From assembly GCA_030549495.1 (NCBI GenBank), contig JAUIRK010000501.1, forward strand, positions 461,001 through 525,000: a stretch of DNA of 64,000 nucleotides, in the 5' to 3' direction. This document shows, piece after piece, positions 11,341 through 21,639 of this stretch; position 1 is the first letter of the stretch; every line of letters starts with the position of its first letter. The notes under the pieces were generated by a model, which saw nothing but the letters and a program-made list of their open reading frames with translations, had not been told where the DNA came from and made no database searches. This DNA comes from Nectonema munidae. Its lineage: Eukaryota > Nematomorpha > Nectonematoida > Nectonematidae. The translations under genes and the position numbers were made by a program.

Positions 11341-11995
11341 AATAATAATTCAGGGAAATTCCAAAAATCAATAAATTTAGTTTAATCATATAATCTAAAT
11401 CTAGTGCAATACAGTGTTTAAATTCTTATGTACAGTATTTAATATTCTCCTTTTTGGGACACTATAGTGTTCAATCATGTGAGTCAAAAAATATCGTGTT
11501 TTGTCAATGCCACTGGTTTGAAAAGACAATTTTTGAATAAGTCTTCTTTGAAAGAATTCCTGTGTGGAGGAAAAAAAATAAGTGTTAAAGGAAAATCATG
11601 ATCATTTTTACTTTATTTTTAAATATCTCATTGTCAATATGACATACTTGGTGCACGAGAAGGTCGACAATAAAGACTCGCATGCCTGCTGTTCATAAGA
11701 AAAAGAAACATCAGTGAACCTTGGATACAAAATGCATGTTATCTGTGTGTGTCATGAATTTCACAAAATCTTTCATGAGTTTAAGACGAAAGCTGGAACG
11801 CGTTTCTTGTCTTCAAAGGTGGGAGAGTGAGATGAAAATTGAGTATGGGATGATGAGTGAGGATAGGATCACACTTTGCTTTTGCTAGGGAGAACGTTGA
11901 AGTGATGAGAAAGGAAGCGATCACTCAAGTAAACTTTGGAAGATTTGGGATTGCAGAAAGCGGGGGTAAGAATCATTCTTCATTAAATTGTAAAC
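11341..11995. other. RGS intron or 3' region; one weak exon-like segment
   Basis: On the minus strand 11688-11648 is a 41-nt open segment between a good acceptor (TTTTTCTTATGAACAG) and a good donor (GTATGT). It does not resemble the missing end of the RGS domain, so it is not called. The rest shows no supported feature. The GC content around 11640-12090 is higher than that of the neighbours. Confidence 0.3.
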
Positions 11996-12082
11996 CTTTT
12001 TTTGGGCTTCGTGGAAGATGTTTTGGTCGCCGTTTTCCAACTTCTTCTCGATCTTTTCAACGATTTCGGAAGGAATATTCAC
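11996..12082 (-). CDS. RGS-domain protein, exon encoding helices near the domain C-terminus
   Basis: An 87-nt exon of 29 codons, phase 0 at both ends. The acceptor is CTTTCAAAG before GTG; the donor follows CAAAAAAAG as GTTTAC. The peptide begins VNIPSEIVEKIEKKLENG and ends FHEAQKK. In R4-type RGS proteins the block after IYNEFI.. is VN(I/L)D...R..I...L, then CFDEAQKKI, which matches in order and spacing. The previous exon (18298-18129) also ends in phase 0, so the join is in frame. RGS proteins bind active G-alpha subunits and speed GTP hydrolysis. The next exon should carry an MEKDSY.RFL-type end; it was not found, so the gene is incomplete here. Confidence 0.75.
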
Positions 12083-12419
12083 CTTTGAAAGTAGGAAAAG
12101 TATTCTTAATCTTAGAGCAAATTTTTATAGTTCGAATCACACATCACATCCATGGGAAAAATAATCTTACATAATTGGACAGATGGGGGCGTGACGTATT
12201 CACATGATTATTGGATAAAGGCTTTAAAATTGGGAGGGGCTTTTAAAAATAATCATAAAAGCTTTGTTCGAGTATATTTAAATTTTGATTTAGTATAAAA
12301 TTCCAAAATTAAAGTTTCAGTTTTTGTAGATATATTTTAAAATGACATTATTTTACTCTAACCCTAAAAAACAAAATAATTTTTACCAAATTGTCTTCCT
12401 ATATTTTATACTTTTTAAA
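12083..12419. other. RGS intron sequence, nothing else seen
   Basis: Part of the roughly 6 kb intron between the RGS exons at 12082 and 18129. The plus-strand open frame at 11857-12174 runs antisense to the exon and is a shadow. Confidence 0.5.
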
Positions 12420-12790
12420 GAATACTTTTCGATTCTTTGATTAATTGACAAATATATTATTTAAAATCGTGCAAATTGCAAAGTATAGGTAATAACTTTT
12501 TTAACATCGTATGAGGTAGCAAAATATGAACAGAAAGTTTAATATTTTTCGATTCTTTGATTACAGAATTTTATTTTGATTATTTGACGGATATATTATT
12601 TAATATCGTGAAAAAATTGCAAAAATATAGGTAATAACTTATGTAACATCGTCTCCCCGAATGAGGTATATAAAAAATCTTACATCTAGCAAAATATGAA
12701 CTGACAGATTGGAGATGAACCATCGTAGTATGCAGGTATATAGGTAATAACTTATGTAGCATCGTCTCCAACATTGTCTCCCTAGTCATT
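12420..12790. repeat. Imperfect direct repeats in RGS intron
   Basis: The motif ATATAGGTAATAACTTATGT with flanking ATATATTATTTAA..ATCGTG occurs at about 12450-12520, 12590-12660 and 12730-12770, followed by AACATCGTCTCC. The copies are degenerate, with roughly 140-bp spacing. Family unknown. Confidence 0.55.
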
Positions 12791-12799
12791 TGTACATGG

Positions 12800-14655
12800 A
12801 ATAGAAATCATCGTAGTATACAGATTAAAGAGAGATGACACTCAAGCTGTCTACCAATGTTCATTCGTACAGGTTATGAGAATATTTCATTACACAACAG
12901 AGAAGAGTTTTTTCCTTCATAGAGAAAAAATATTTCTTCAAATATGTGATTAATATTTTAAAGAATTTCGCATGCTACACATGATACAAAATATTTTATT
13001 TGAGAAAATTAAGGGGTCGCGAGATCGAACGTTACTCGTGTATATTCCTCAAATAGAAATGATCATATTAGCATAATTGGTGAAATATTTAATAATACTA
13101 AGTTCAGTAGTCAGTATATTTTACGAAAAATTTACTAACTCAAAAACTATTTTTTAATTAACTGTAGGTTTATTTTTTTAATTTACAAATAAAATCGCTA
13201 GTTAAAACATAGCGCGCATGATATTGGTTTTAATAATCAATTTTAAAGAACAAAAACAAAGATTAATTTACAAAAAAATCGGCAACTGGAATTATTATCT
13301 TGTAAGAATCTACAAAAAATTTATGTTATTATAGTAGAGTGGTTTTAAAATTGTGTTCAAAATTGTTAGAGATAAAAGACGAAAACTTTTACAAATTCAA
13401 TGAGGGTTTAAGCTCAAAATTGCCAAAATAATAAAATACGTACCCCTTATCTGATAATAATTACGAACAAAACTGATTATTACAAAAGTGTATACCTTTT
13501 TGACACTTTACCTGTAATTACAATGGCCACACTCCTCACCCGCCTTTCAAAAAAATCAATAAAGAAAGCCAAAGACTGCGTGCACATAGGGTAAGCCGCT
13601 ATGTTTATCAAAAATGAAAATAGCCTGTGATGAGCTTTGTTAGTTAGTACTATGTATATCATATCTTCCTAGAATATGAATAACATTCCCTACATGTATT
13701 TTAACTGATAACTTACGCTTAAAAATTGAAATGAAAAATAGGAGGGAGGGGGGGGGGGACTGGTCATTCAATAATTCTGAAAGGTTTCTTTATAATTATT
13801 CTTTTTTCAATGAATCCTTTCTGATGAAATTACTTTCTAAATCACATGAAATCTAAAAGAAATTTTCATCTCAATTTTCCTACTAAGAATGCATGAATAA
13901 GATAAAATCTGTTATATTTCGACGAACTAAACATTACAATGCAAAAGTAAAAAAAATAAAAAAAAATTCTAAATAAAAAATATCTTATTCTGCTACTAAA
14001 GTTTAGGTTTTTATTCAAGAAAAGTTTTCTTTTACTCTGATATTTTAAAATGAAAAAAAAACTAAATTCCATCTTTGTTATATCAAATATTGAAAAAAGA
14101 AAAAAAATCTGAGGTTAATTATAGGTATTTTGGAACTAGATGAAAGTTGACTGACCTCACAAAAAAGCAGATATTGCAAGAATGAAAAAATATTTTTTGG
14201 TAAACCTGGCCATGTTCACCACAAAGAGTAGAAATTTTTCAAGTGATACCATTTTCAATAAAAATTTTGGTTTAAATCTTCGTCATGATATTGAAGAAAA
14301 GTGGTTAACACTCTTTTTACTAAAATTGAAACCCAATTTTCGGAAGTAAAGCCCAATTATCAAAAATTTTAGAAGCTTTTGCAAAAATAAACTAGCCTAG
14401 CATATATAGCAAACGATAGGATGAATAAATATTAAATAGCAGTTAACTTTTTTCTGTGTTAATATATATTATACATAAACATTACAGCGAATCATATTGT
14501 TTCCATGGAATAAAACAGCAATTTCAAAGTTAAGTGTTTTAAATTTTTGTGTAGAATTTTGAAATGCTGCTTTCAATATATCTATGTAAAATATTGTTTC
14601 AAAATTTTTATCTAGTTTTTCAGTGTTTTTCCATTTTTATATTTAAATATATAAT
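12800..14655. other. RGS intron sequence, no gene seen
   Basis: AT-rich, with a G-run near 13745-13760 and no supported open frame. The minus-strand frame 13662-13480 has no recognisable content. Confidence 0.45.
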
Positions 14656-14656
14656 A

Positions 14657-14697
14657 AGGTCTGGCAAGTTGTCTCCCCAGAGGTCTTGCCAGCCCTC
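14657..14697. repeat. Small hairpin with GTCTGGCAAG arms
   Basis: CTGGCAAG (14661-14668) pairs with CTTGCCAG (14685-14692). GTTGTCTCC followed by GGTCTTG also occurs near 59293, so this is a fragment of a dispersed family. Confidence 0.4.
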
Positions 14698-14908
14698 TCA
14701 TAAACTGAAAGGCAAACAAATATTAAAGATCGATACTTCATTTTAAGAAGGGCAAGGGCGGGGAGGGGGAGGTAAAATATTATACAACGAAATGAATGAA
14801 TTGATACGTGATTCACACTTCTATTGATTTGTCTGTCATATTAAAACTTGGTATTCAAAGCATCCGAAATCTTTAGCAACACGATGGATGCAGAAAACTT
14901 TTACAAAT

Positions 14909-14941
14909 TCACAAATATAAAGATACGTCACTGACTGTATT
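14909..14941 (+). repeat. 33-bp exact direct repeat, copy 1
   Basis: An identical 33-bp sequence, including AAGATACGTCACTGACTGTA, recurs at 15329-15361, exactly 420 bp downstream. The second copy lies inside the hAT element; this one is outside it. Confidence 0.8.
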
Positions 14942-15440
14942 ATCTCACAAAGAGCATTGAAAATTGTTATTGAAAATAATTGAAGTTCGTGTTAACAAAG
15001 GTTATTTATTTGGTTTCCGGTTTTTAAAATAAGTATACCTAAAACCATTAAACTTTTGTGAAATGTTGTTTCAAGTAAGAGATATTTTATAAATTAGATA
15101 ATTAGATCATTATTTTTCTCAAAAATGGCATTTTAAAATTTGTTTTTTTAAATAGTTCCATTATTTCACGAACCTACTGAAGAAAATGTGAATAACAGAA
15201 TTTTCCTTAGTAGACAGGGTTTCTCAAAGTGGGCGGTACCGCCCCCGATGCTAAAGGGGGCGGTGAGATATTAATAGTTTACTTGTTTGAAACGAAATAA
15301 GAAGATATGATAAAGAAACACAACTTAATCACAAATATAAAGATACGTCACTGACTGTATTTTAAATAGTAGGAAGCTAAAATTTCATTTTCTTGTTTTC
15401 TATGCAGGGTATTGATTACACGTGGTATGTGTAAGCAAGT

Positions 15441-15633
15441 TTTTAGTTAGTTAGTTAGTTAGTTTATTTAATAAATTTAAAATTTACACACACACATTGA
15501 GGAAATGTTTAACATTTGAGTAGGAGAATGTGATGGCTTTTATGAAGAAGGTTGAAAAGGAGGTCTCAAGGACTCATCGAGATTCCACACTCCATCGAAT
15601 GAACCAGGAACAGGAGAAGCGTCAGGAAAATAG
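15441..15633 (-). mobile_element. Short retroposed insertion (SINE or LINE 3' end)
   Basis: 193 bp flanked by perfect 10-bp duplications GTAAGCAAGT (15431-15440 and 15634-15643). Read on the minus strand it ends in an (AACT)n tail, with AAATAAACTAACTAAC at the 3' end. A simple-repeat tail plus a target duplication indicates target-primed reverse transcription. The parent family was not identified. It lies inside the hAT element and is younger. Confidence 0.75.
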
Positions 15634-16734
15634 GTAAGCAAGTGTATGTTTAACCACGTGTAACATGTGGTATTTTCATGTGTTCCTCCCTCTTATCTGA
15701 ATGCTAACAGAAGTGTTGTATTGCAGTATTAACCGCATATTAGCACGATGAAGTAAAACACCATGAATTCACTCAAATACCAAGAATGTCAGGAGATGTC
15801 TGATCTCTCATAATAATACAATTAATTTGTAAGTTGTAATTTTTTTCAAAGTTAGAGGACATTTATATATCATGTAAATGTTTTTGTCACCAAAAATAAT
15901 ATTTTAATTTTAATTTTGAGGTCAATTTCTTCATCCAAATAGTTAAAATTTTAAAAGATCAAATCTTTCTTTTAAATGTTATCTGACAAAGAATTGCTGT
16001 TGAACCTACTATATATAAAACATTTCAATTGTGAATGTTAACTGATTATTATTATTTCCTAAGCTTAATTCAAGGGTTTTTAGAAAAAGTTTGTGAATCA
16101 TGGAGATGCTAACATGTGATAGGACCATTAATTGAAAACCGGAATCGTGTTATTTTAGATTTAAATATTAAAATCTCATCGGAATGTTTGATTAGTACAC
16201 CTTCCTTCCGTTACCTCATTCTTGTTTCTTTTTATTTTTTTTGAGCAGTTAAAAAAGTTGAATTTTAAAATAATGAGGAGTCTTCTCCAAAGACTTAAAC
16301 CTAAAGTTATACTATTCTAAACTTATCTTATCCAAAGTTCTTCTAAGAAAGATGCTCCTCTCTCCACAAGAGAGACCTCCTAACCTGACGTGAGATCCCT
16401 AAGATTTCTCCTCTTGGTGTGTGTAGTCCTTCCTAATTTAACTCGATTTATTGATGTTCCAAATTCAAACATATAAAAATATTAAAATACATTTTTAACT
16501 CTACACATAACCCAAATAAGAATCGGAATGGGAGATAGAGGAGGGGGTGGGTGCCAGAAGGTTATTTCAAACACAAGAGTTTGTTCAATTTGTAAGGGAG
16601 AGGATGGGTGGTGTCATTAATGTGTTACATTTAGTTACAAGGATAATTGAAATATCAATAATTTCGCGCTAAACTTTTTTCGAAGAAAAAAATATCCCAT
16701 TTTCTAATATTCTCACTTGTGCCACAAATGGCAC

Positions 16735-17720
16735 TCCATCAATGATAGGTTGTCACCGTGGATTTGTTGGTTTTCTGAAAAAAGTTGTAGCTGATGTTCT
16801 CACATTCCATTGCGTACTTCACAGGGAACATTTGGTAGCAAAAAACTTAAGTGGTAGACTGCACGATTCTTTGAATATTGTTATAAAAGCGATAAATAGA
16901 ACAAAATCTCTTGCTCTCAATACGAGACTGTTTCGCAAGCTTTGCACTGATAATGATGAACACTTTGTCTGTTTGTTACTACATATAGAAGATTTTTTTT
17001 CTCACTTTTTGATTCAGTTGTCGAGTTTTTTCACAACACTAATTTGTTCTTTAGTAATGAGATTAAAAATATTAAACACCATGTTGTTTATTTGTCAGAC
17101 TTATTCACGAAATTCAATAACATGAATTTGCAACTACAAGGGGAAGATGTCAATCTTATCAAAGTTAAAGCAGCTATATCTACTTTTTTAGCCAAGTTAC
17201 AGCTATTTAAAAGAAACCTGGAAAAAAAGAACTTCAACATTTTCCAAATCTTTGTGAAGGAAGGAAAGAAGTTTTATCAGAAAGTGATCTACAAGCTTAT
17301 TGTACACATTTGGATCAATTGCATAAAGATATGCTTGCCAGATTTCATGATGTTATGGCGCTAAAAATACCGGAGTGGATAGTTAATCCATTTTGAGATG
17401 TCGAATACGGGGAAGAGAGAACGACAGAGGAACAACTAATCTCTATTCAGAATGATTTTGAGCTGAGAGCAAAGTTCAAAAAATCATACCAAGATTTTTG
17501 GTTACAGAAAAAAATTTCTGACCTTTATCTTGCTGTCTGAAGTAAAATTAAAGTATATATTTAATCGTTTTTCCCACGTCATATTTAGTCGAAAAGGGCT
17601 TCCGTTCAGTTGCGTTTCTCCTTTCAAAGCTAAACTAGAGATTACTGAAAGTGGTGACTTTCGACTTTTCTAACTAATATGCAACCAGATATTGATTTGC
17701 TTATACGCCTACACCAAGCT
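16735..17720 (+). pseudogene. hAT transposase, C-terminal half (ZBED5-like)
   Basis: Plus-strand frames read GTPSMIGCHRGFVGFLKK, then HCVLHREHLVAKNLSGRLHD, then LFRKLCTDNDEHFVCLLLHI (catalytic-core blocks of ZBED5-type hAT transposases). They are followed by VVYLSDLFTKFNNMNLQLQG and, in a third frame, the C-terminal end with NDFELRAKFKKSYQDFWLQK and QPDIDLLIRLHQAH. At least two frame changes and several stops break it; the segment after LLLHIE that normally holds RWLSKG is damaged. The order and spacing fit a single transposase copy. Confidence 0.8.
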
Positions 17721-18128
17721 CATTGATCTTTTTACTCAATTGACTTACAAATTATTAATAGATAACAAGTTATTATATTGTACTATCGCGTTTTTCTATA
17801 TTAAATGTATTAAATTAATTATTTAGTCTAATTAAGTTAAATATTTAGTATATTTTGCCTTCCTTTCTCACATAATATTTGAAGAATATCTAATTAACAT
17901 GGAATTACACTTTAATCATTTTATTTCTGTACAAAAATTTATTTGTTTCTGTTGAAAATCTATTTAAAATTCTAATCATGTTAAAAGTTCCAAATTTATC
18001 GCTTTTCATGAACAATCAGGAGGGGGCGTTAAAAATTTTTGTGTTGATTAGGGGGGCGTTGAGCGAAAAAGTTTGAGAACCAGTGATGTAGGGTGATGAA
18101 TAAATTAAAATATGTACGACGTTCTTAC

Positions 18129-18298
18129 CTGGCAAGAAGAAGCATTTTGGATGAAACGGTTATATATTTTTTTCGTTGTGTCCTTTAGTGTTTCTGAGTC
18201 TTTTGATGATTTCTTCATTTTTTCACAACTTTGCCAAAAGTCCATATTGTTTTCACTGAATTCGGATTCCAAAAATTTTCGAAACACTAACATAGCGT
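18129..18298 (-). CDS. RGS-domain protein, central exon
   Basis: A 170-nt exon on the minus strand. The acceptor is CCCATTTTTAG; the donor is CAG/GTAAGAAC. It encodes the signature core of an RGS domain: AMLVFRKFLESEFSENNMDF, then WQSCEKMKKS, then a charged stretch and TTKKIYNRFIQNASSCQ. The pattern F..FL.SEFSE.N..FW..CE..KK is diagnostic, and the KKIYN.FI stretch is closest to R4-type RGS proteins. It starts with the last two bases of a split codon, which the exon 18983-18817 supplies, and ends in phase 0. Residues that contact G-alpha in the family (for example E.N..FW) are present. A hAT element ends 43 bp from the donor, inside the following intron. Confidence 0.88.
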
Positions 18299-18816
18299 CT
18301 AAAAATGGGAGTTTCAATATGGTCTATATTCTTAATAACATTTAAAAATTTTAAATATTGAGTAAGAAAACTAAAAAGGGTTTATTGAACGCAGACGGGT
18401 ATTTAGAGCGAAATAAAGTGAGGATAGGACAGAGGGAATGTAAATGAGGAACAAATTGCTATAACAAAAAGAAAGAATGATAACCGTGTTCAGAGATTTT
18501 AAAGTGAGTTGGAGTCGGTATCTGATTAAATTCAGGAGTCGGATTGTTTTAAGTAAAATCATTTATTGAGTATTTTCAAGAATGCGAGTTTCCTGGATTA
18601 ACAAGAACTTGATCTTGGGATCAGAGGCGTAGCCAAAAGATTAGGTTAAACTCAGAAAGAACACTATTGAAAATTTTACGCAATTTTTTAAATTTGTATT
18701 TAACTTTCTGCTTAAGTTAAATTTTTAAATATTTTTTTCTGTGAATTTGATTGTATCATTTCGCGTTGTTGATCCCATACGTGTGTCAAAATTTTATTAG
18801 GCGATAGTTTTGTTAC
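18299..18816 (-). other. RGS intron
   Basis: A 518-bp intron between the two RGS exons, GT at 18816 and AG at 18299. No other feature is seen apart from a degenerate AGAGGCGTAGCCAAAAG MITE-end-like stretch near 18623. Confidence 0.7.
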
Positions 18817-18983
18817 TTTTATCGTAGATGACGTTCTCGAATGAATCCTTCCATTTTTGAATTTCTTCTGGATGAATTTTGTCTTGAAATTCAGAGTTGG
18901 TGTTGTACGCATCAACTTTGGAGGAGAGATATGTGTCGGTATAGCGCCTTTTCAAAACTCCCTTTATTTTCGTCTTCACATCA
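18817..18983 (-). CDS. RGS-domain protein, exon entering the domain
   Basis: A 167-nt exon on the minus strand, acceptor CTTTTATCTCAAG, donor AAAA/GTAACA. The peptide runs DVKTKIKGVLKRRYTD, a Lys/Arg-rich possibly amphipathic segment like the membrane-binding N-terminus of R4 RGS proteins, then LSSKVDAYNTNSEF, then PEEIQKWKDSFENVIYDK. The last part matches the start of RGS domains (EEV..W..S.E.L..). It begins with the third base of a codon whose first two come from the exon 19536-19397 and ends one base into the next codon, which 18298 completes. There is no start codon of its own in frame. Confidence 0.78.
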
Positions 18984-19396
18984 CTTGAGATAAAAGCAGA
19001 AAAATTAATAATACACCTTCACTTGATACACACCCCCAAAAAATATTCAACTGAAAACAAAATCATTTTCACTTTGCAATGAAGTTGCATGCGAATAAGT
19101 AAAATGTAAAGATTCATGACAATATCTATTCAGTTGCGTAGTTGCACGTCAAGGAGCGTGACCTGGCTCTATAATTCGCGACCCAACTTTTACTTACGAT
19201 TTTAAAAGCACTCATAGACCCTACTAAAAATTTCTGATAGGAGTTATTGACTGAATTTTGGATACCACCTATGCTTTTGGAAAAATGTTTTTGGAGTTTG
19301 ATGAACCCTTCATCCAAAATAAATCCATTAATGAAAGTAAAATGAGACCACTTACAGTATTCAGGAGCGTGTATAAAAACTGCGAAATGAGGCTAC
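18984..19396 (-). other. RGS intron containing an unused open segment
   Basis: The minus-strand open segment 19317-19198 (KLQKHFSKSIGGIQNSVNNS) ends at a strong donor GTAAGTAAAAG but leaves phase 0, which does not fit the next exon. It could be an alternative exon, but I do not call it as one. Confidence 0.35.
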
Positions 19397-19536
19397 CTTT
19401 TTTTGGCCTTTTTGTAAACATCCTTGTGGAAAAGCATGTCTGACTCGTTTTGAAAACCAAGAGAAACAGCAGCTTCATCCCCCATCTCAGACAATTTCTT
19501 GGCATCCTTGTTGTCACCACTCACCTTGGTCACATC
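19397..19536 (-). CDS. RGS-domain protein, exon upstream of the domain (probable)
   Basis: A 140-nt segment on the minus strand between acceptor TTTTGTTGATAG and donor AAAG/GTAGCC. The frame reads DVTKVSGDNKDAKKLSEMGD, EAAVSLGFQNESDMLF, HKDVYKKAKK and ends two bases into a codon; the next exon starts with T, giving Ser, so the phases match exactly. The content is acidic and lysine-rich, unlike the hydrophobic shadow frames of this AT-rich window. No known domain was recognised. An overlapping longer frame (19520-19269) is considered a shadow. Confidence 0.55.
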
Positions 19537-20149
19537 CTATCAACAAAAGTTTGCAGGTGAAGCCTTGAATTCTAAACCCCAACACGCTTTAAACCAAAAT
19601 TAAGTTTATTCAGCATAACTTCCTTTTTGTAAGTTGAAGAAGGATGCCAAAAGATCTTACATACATTATACACAACCAAATAACACTTTTTGATGTACCC
19701 ACATTATTGTTTATTATTTAGACAAAATTATGCACCATTCTTCACATTAATGAAGGAGAATTTGTGGAAAATGAAAGCAAGTAAACTAAAAATTAAGGAA
19801 TGCAAAAAATAAAAAAGTTTATTAAATAAAAAAACCGATGCTATAAATTGAATGCTAGACTGATGCTAGAAATTAGATTGCTCACAAACAAAAGCTAAGT
19901 GGAAAAGATTTGACCGTTGTCTGCCGCGTTTTTAATGGTGGCCTTTTATTTACTGGACCCTTTATTCTTTACTCGATGTCTTATAAAATTGAAAATTATA
20001 TCATCATAGCCATAACCTTTTAAATCTTGAAAAATAAGATTTAAAAAAGTTCTTTTTTTAAATAATTTTCTTCAAACTCTAAAATTGCGATGGTGAAAAA
20101 AAAGTTTAAAATGTAAATTAGATACCACCTCTACACGTTTTTAGCACTA
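19537..20149. other. Probable RGS intron, nothing else seen
   Basis: AT-rich, no supported open frame or repeat. Confidence 0.5.
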
Positions 20150-20668
20150 GAGGAGAAATGCGTATCAAGGGGGAGGGCAGTTGGGGCAGTTGCCCCGGGG
20201 CGCCACACCTAGGAGGGGGGGGGCGCCATTTCATTGCCGAGTCAACAAGCTTAGGGGTGGGGCTTGGGGGTGTAAAATAATTCCCCTTCGAAGGTTCCCA
20301 CCAAGACAACTGAGGAAACTTCAAGAAGAGTAATGTAGCTGGGATAAACTCCCAGATTCTATGAGCAGCAAGGACGCATATAAAAGTACTCTATGTACTA
20401 TGGGGCAAGCCCGCCTCCAAAGTCTGACTCTTATGAGCATTGAGAAAGAAGTTCTCGATTGTGTTGATTTTGACGAAGTCATCGATAATTTTGCTGCCGC
20501 TGCTAAAACAGGAAAGATGAACATCTAATGGAGACTGTCTTCGACTCAGTCAGTAAATATCTGAATTATGTGGCTTAATAAAAATGTGAGCATTTTTTTC
20601 TAAAACCATTTTTTTCCTACTCAATTCCTTCTCGGCGTCACGATCCCCTTGATACGCCCTGCTTGGGT
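20150..20668 (+). mobile_element. Internally deleted hAT element
   Basis: GCGTATCAAGGGG at 20159-20171 is mirrored by CCCCTTGATACGCCCTGC at 20646-20663, giving inverted ends. The left end continues GGGGCAGTTGCCCCGGGGCG and has a G-run. At 20361-20529 the frame SSKDAYKSTLCTMGQARLQS, then LTLMSIEKEVLDCVDFDEVI and a stop, is the C-terminal dimerisation region of ZMYM1-like hAT transposases. So this is a roughly 0.5 kb derivative keeping both ends and the 3' end of the transposase gene. Confidence 0.7.
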
Positions 20669-21347
20669 ATTTTAGATTTATGAATTAATCAAAAAATGAT
20701 TAATACCCATCATATTTATATGATGAACATTCTTAATTGCATCTTTGATTCCAGATCTTAACTTTTTGAAGCTGAACGAAAAATGAGATAAAAATCTTCG
20801 ACAAATCTTATATTTCATAAAAACACATATGGTTGTGTAATGAATACAAACAAAAATTTTCAAACATTTGGATCCGCACAAATGGAATAGCCGGTAGCAG
20901 TAAAGGTCTTGAGTAGAGCACGCTAAGGGTCTACTTTATGAACCCAGTTCCATCCATAAGCATTGTACATTTAATCAAGGAAGAAATCAAAAATTTCTGA
21001 AATTTTTCTGTTTTTTTTTAGGAACTTATACGATTTCTTAATTTTATATTGTGATTTGAGCTTAATCATCACGCAATGTTCTTTCAACTCATTTTCTCCT
21101 TAATCTTCAATTCCTTTCTCAATATTTAAGAAAGATTTTAAATTCAATTTTGATAATAAATTTTAGTTTTACACGGTAGATCCAGCGCAGACGGTGAAGT
21201 TCGAGCCACGGACCCGCGTTATAAAGGATCTCCTGGACACATATTTGCAAAAAAATTAATCCTTACTTCACCATACACCAAGTTACAGCAGGGGGTGTAA
21301 ACTAATTGTAAATGTTCTGTATTAAGGAATAGAGAAGGGGTAAAAAT
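20669..21347. other. No gene seen
   Basis: AT-rich except for a GC-richer patch at 21175-21240 that contains AGTTCGAGCCACGG. This is slightly like a Pol III B box, but no A box or second copy was found. Confidence 0.4.
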
Positions 21348-21445
21348 TAGGGTTTGCTCCCGGTTCTGAAATACCGGGACGTTCCCGGTTCTAAAAATTT
21401 GAAAACCGTCTTGGAACGGAAAATTATTCCCGGTTCCGAGAATAA
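21348..21445 (+). mobile_element. Probable Ac-like hAT end
   Basis: TAGGGTTTGCTCCCGGTTCT followed by repeated CCCGGTTC/ACCGGGAC words in both orientations, as in the subterminal regions of Ac/ZBED-type hAT elements. No opposite end was found. Confidence 0.4.
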
Positions 21446-21555
21446 CTTAGTTGTAATTGATTTATTTCACTATACAATTCTTTGCATAAAACTTTACTGC
21501 ACTTCATTCATGTAAAATCTTTTTTTCATTGTCATCTCATTTTAATGGTAAACGG

Positions 21556-21634
21556 AGAAAAGTGTGCAAACGACAAAAGAGTTTGTTTTTCTTTTTTTCT
21601 ATCCTGCACACTTTTGTCGTTTGCACACTTTTCT
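21556..21634. repeat. Perfect 24-bp hairpin
   Basis: Arms 21556-21579 and 21611-21634 are exact inverse complements (core AAGTGTGCAAACGACAAAAG) around a 31-nt T-rich loop. It is the right size for a miRNA-like precursor or a small foldback, but no function can be claimed. Confidence 0.8.
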
Positions 21635-21639
21635 TCTAG

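Larger units (their letters stand above)
15215..18085 (+). mobile_element. hAT transposon (ZBED5/Buster-like), decayed
   Basis: The left end CAGGGTTTCTCAAAGTGGGC and the right end (reverse complement CACTGGTTCTCAAACTTTTT) form hAT-type inverted termini with GC-rich subterminal stretches. Transposase pieces of the ZBED5/FAM200 kind lie at 16735-17720. The N-terminal half is absent, its place taken by AT-rich sequence and a small retro-insertion (15441-15633). A clean 8-bp target duplication was not found. The right end stands 43 bp from an RGS exon. Confidence 0.8.

Noticed and set aside
11857-12174. Plus-strand open frame of 105 codons
   Set aside because: It runs antisense to the RGS exon 12082-11996, starts without a convincing ATG and resembles nothing.
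19126-19317. Minus-strand open frame ending at a strong splice donor
   Set aside because: Its phase (0) does not fit the next RGS exon, and no acceptor brings it in frame with the previous one.
21175-21240. Possible tRNA or SINE head with AGTTCGAGCC
   Set aside because: No A box at the right distance, no cloverleaf, and no second copy in the window.
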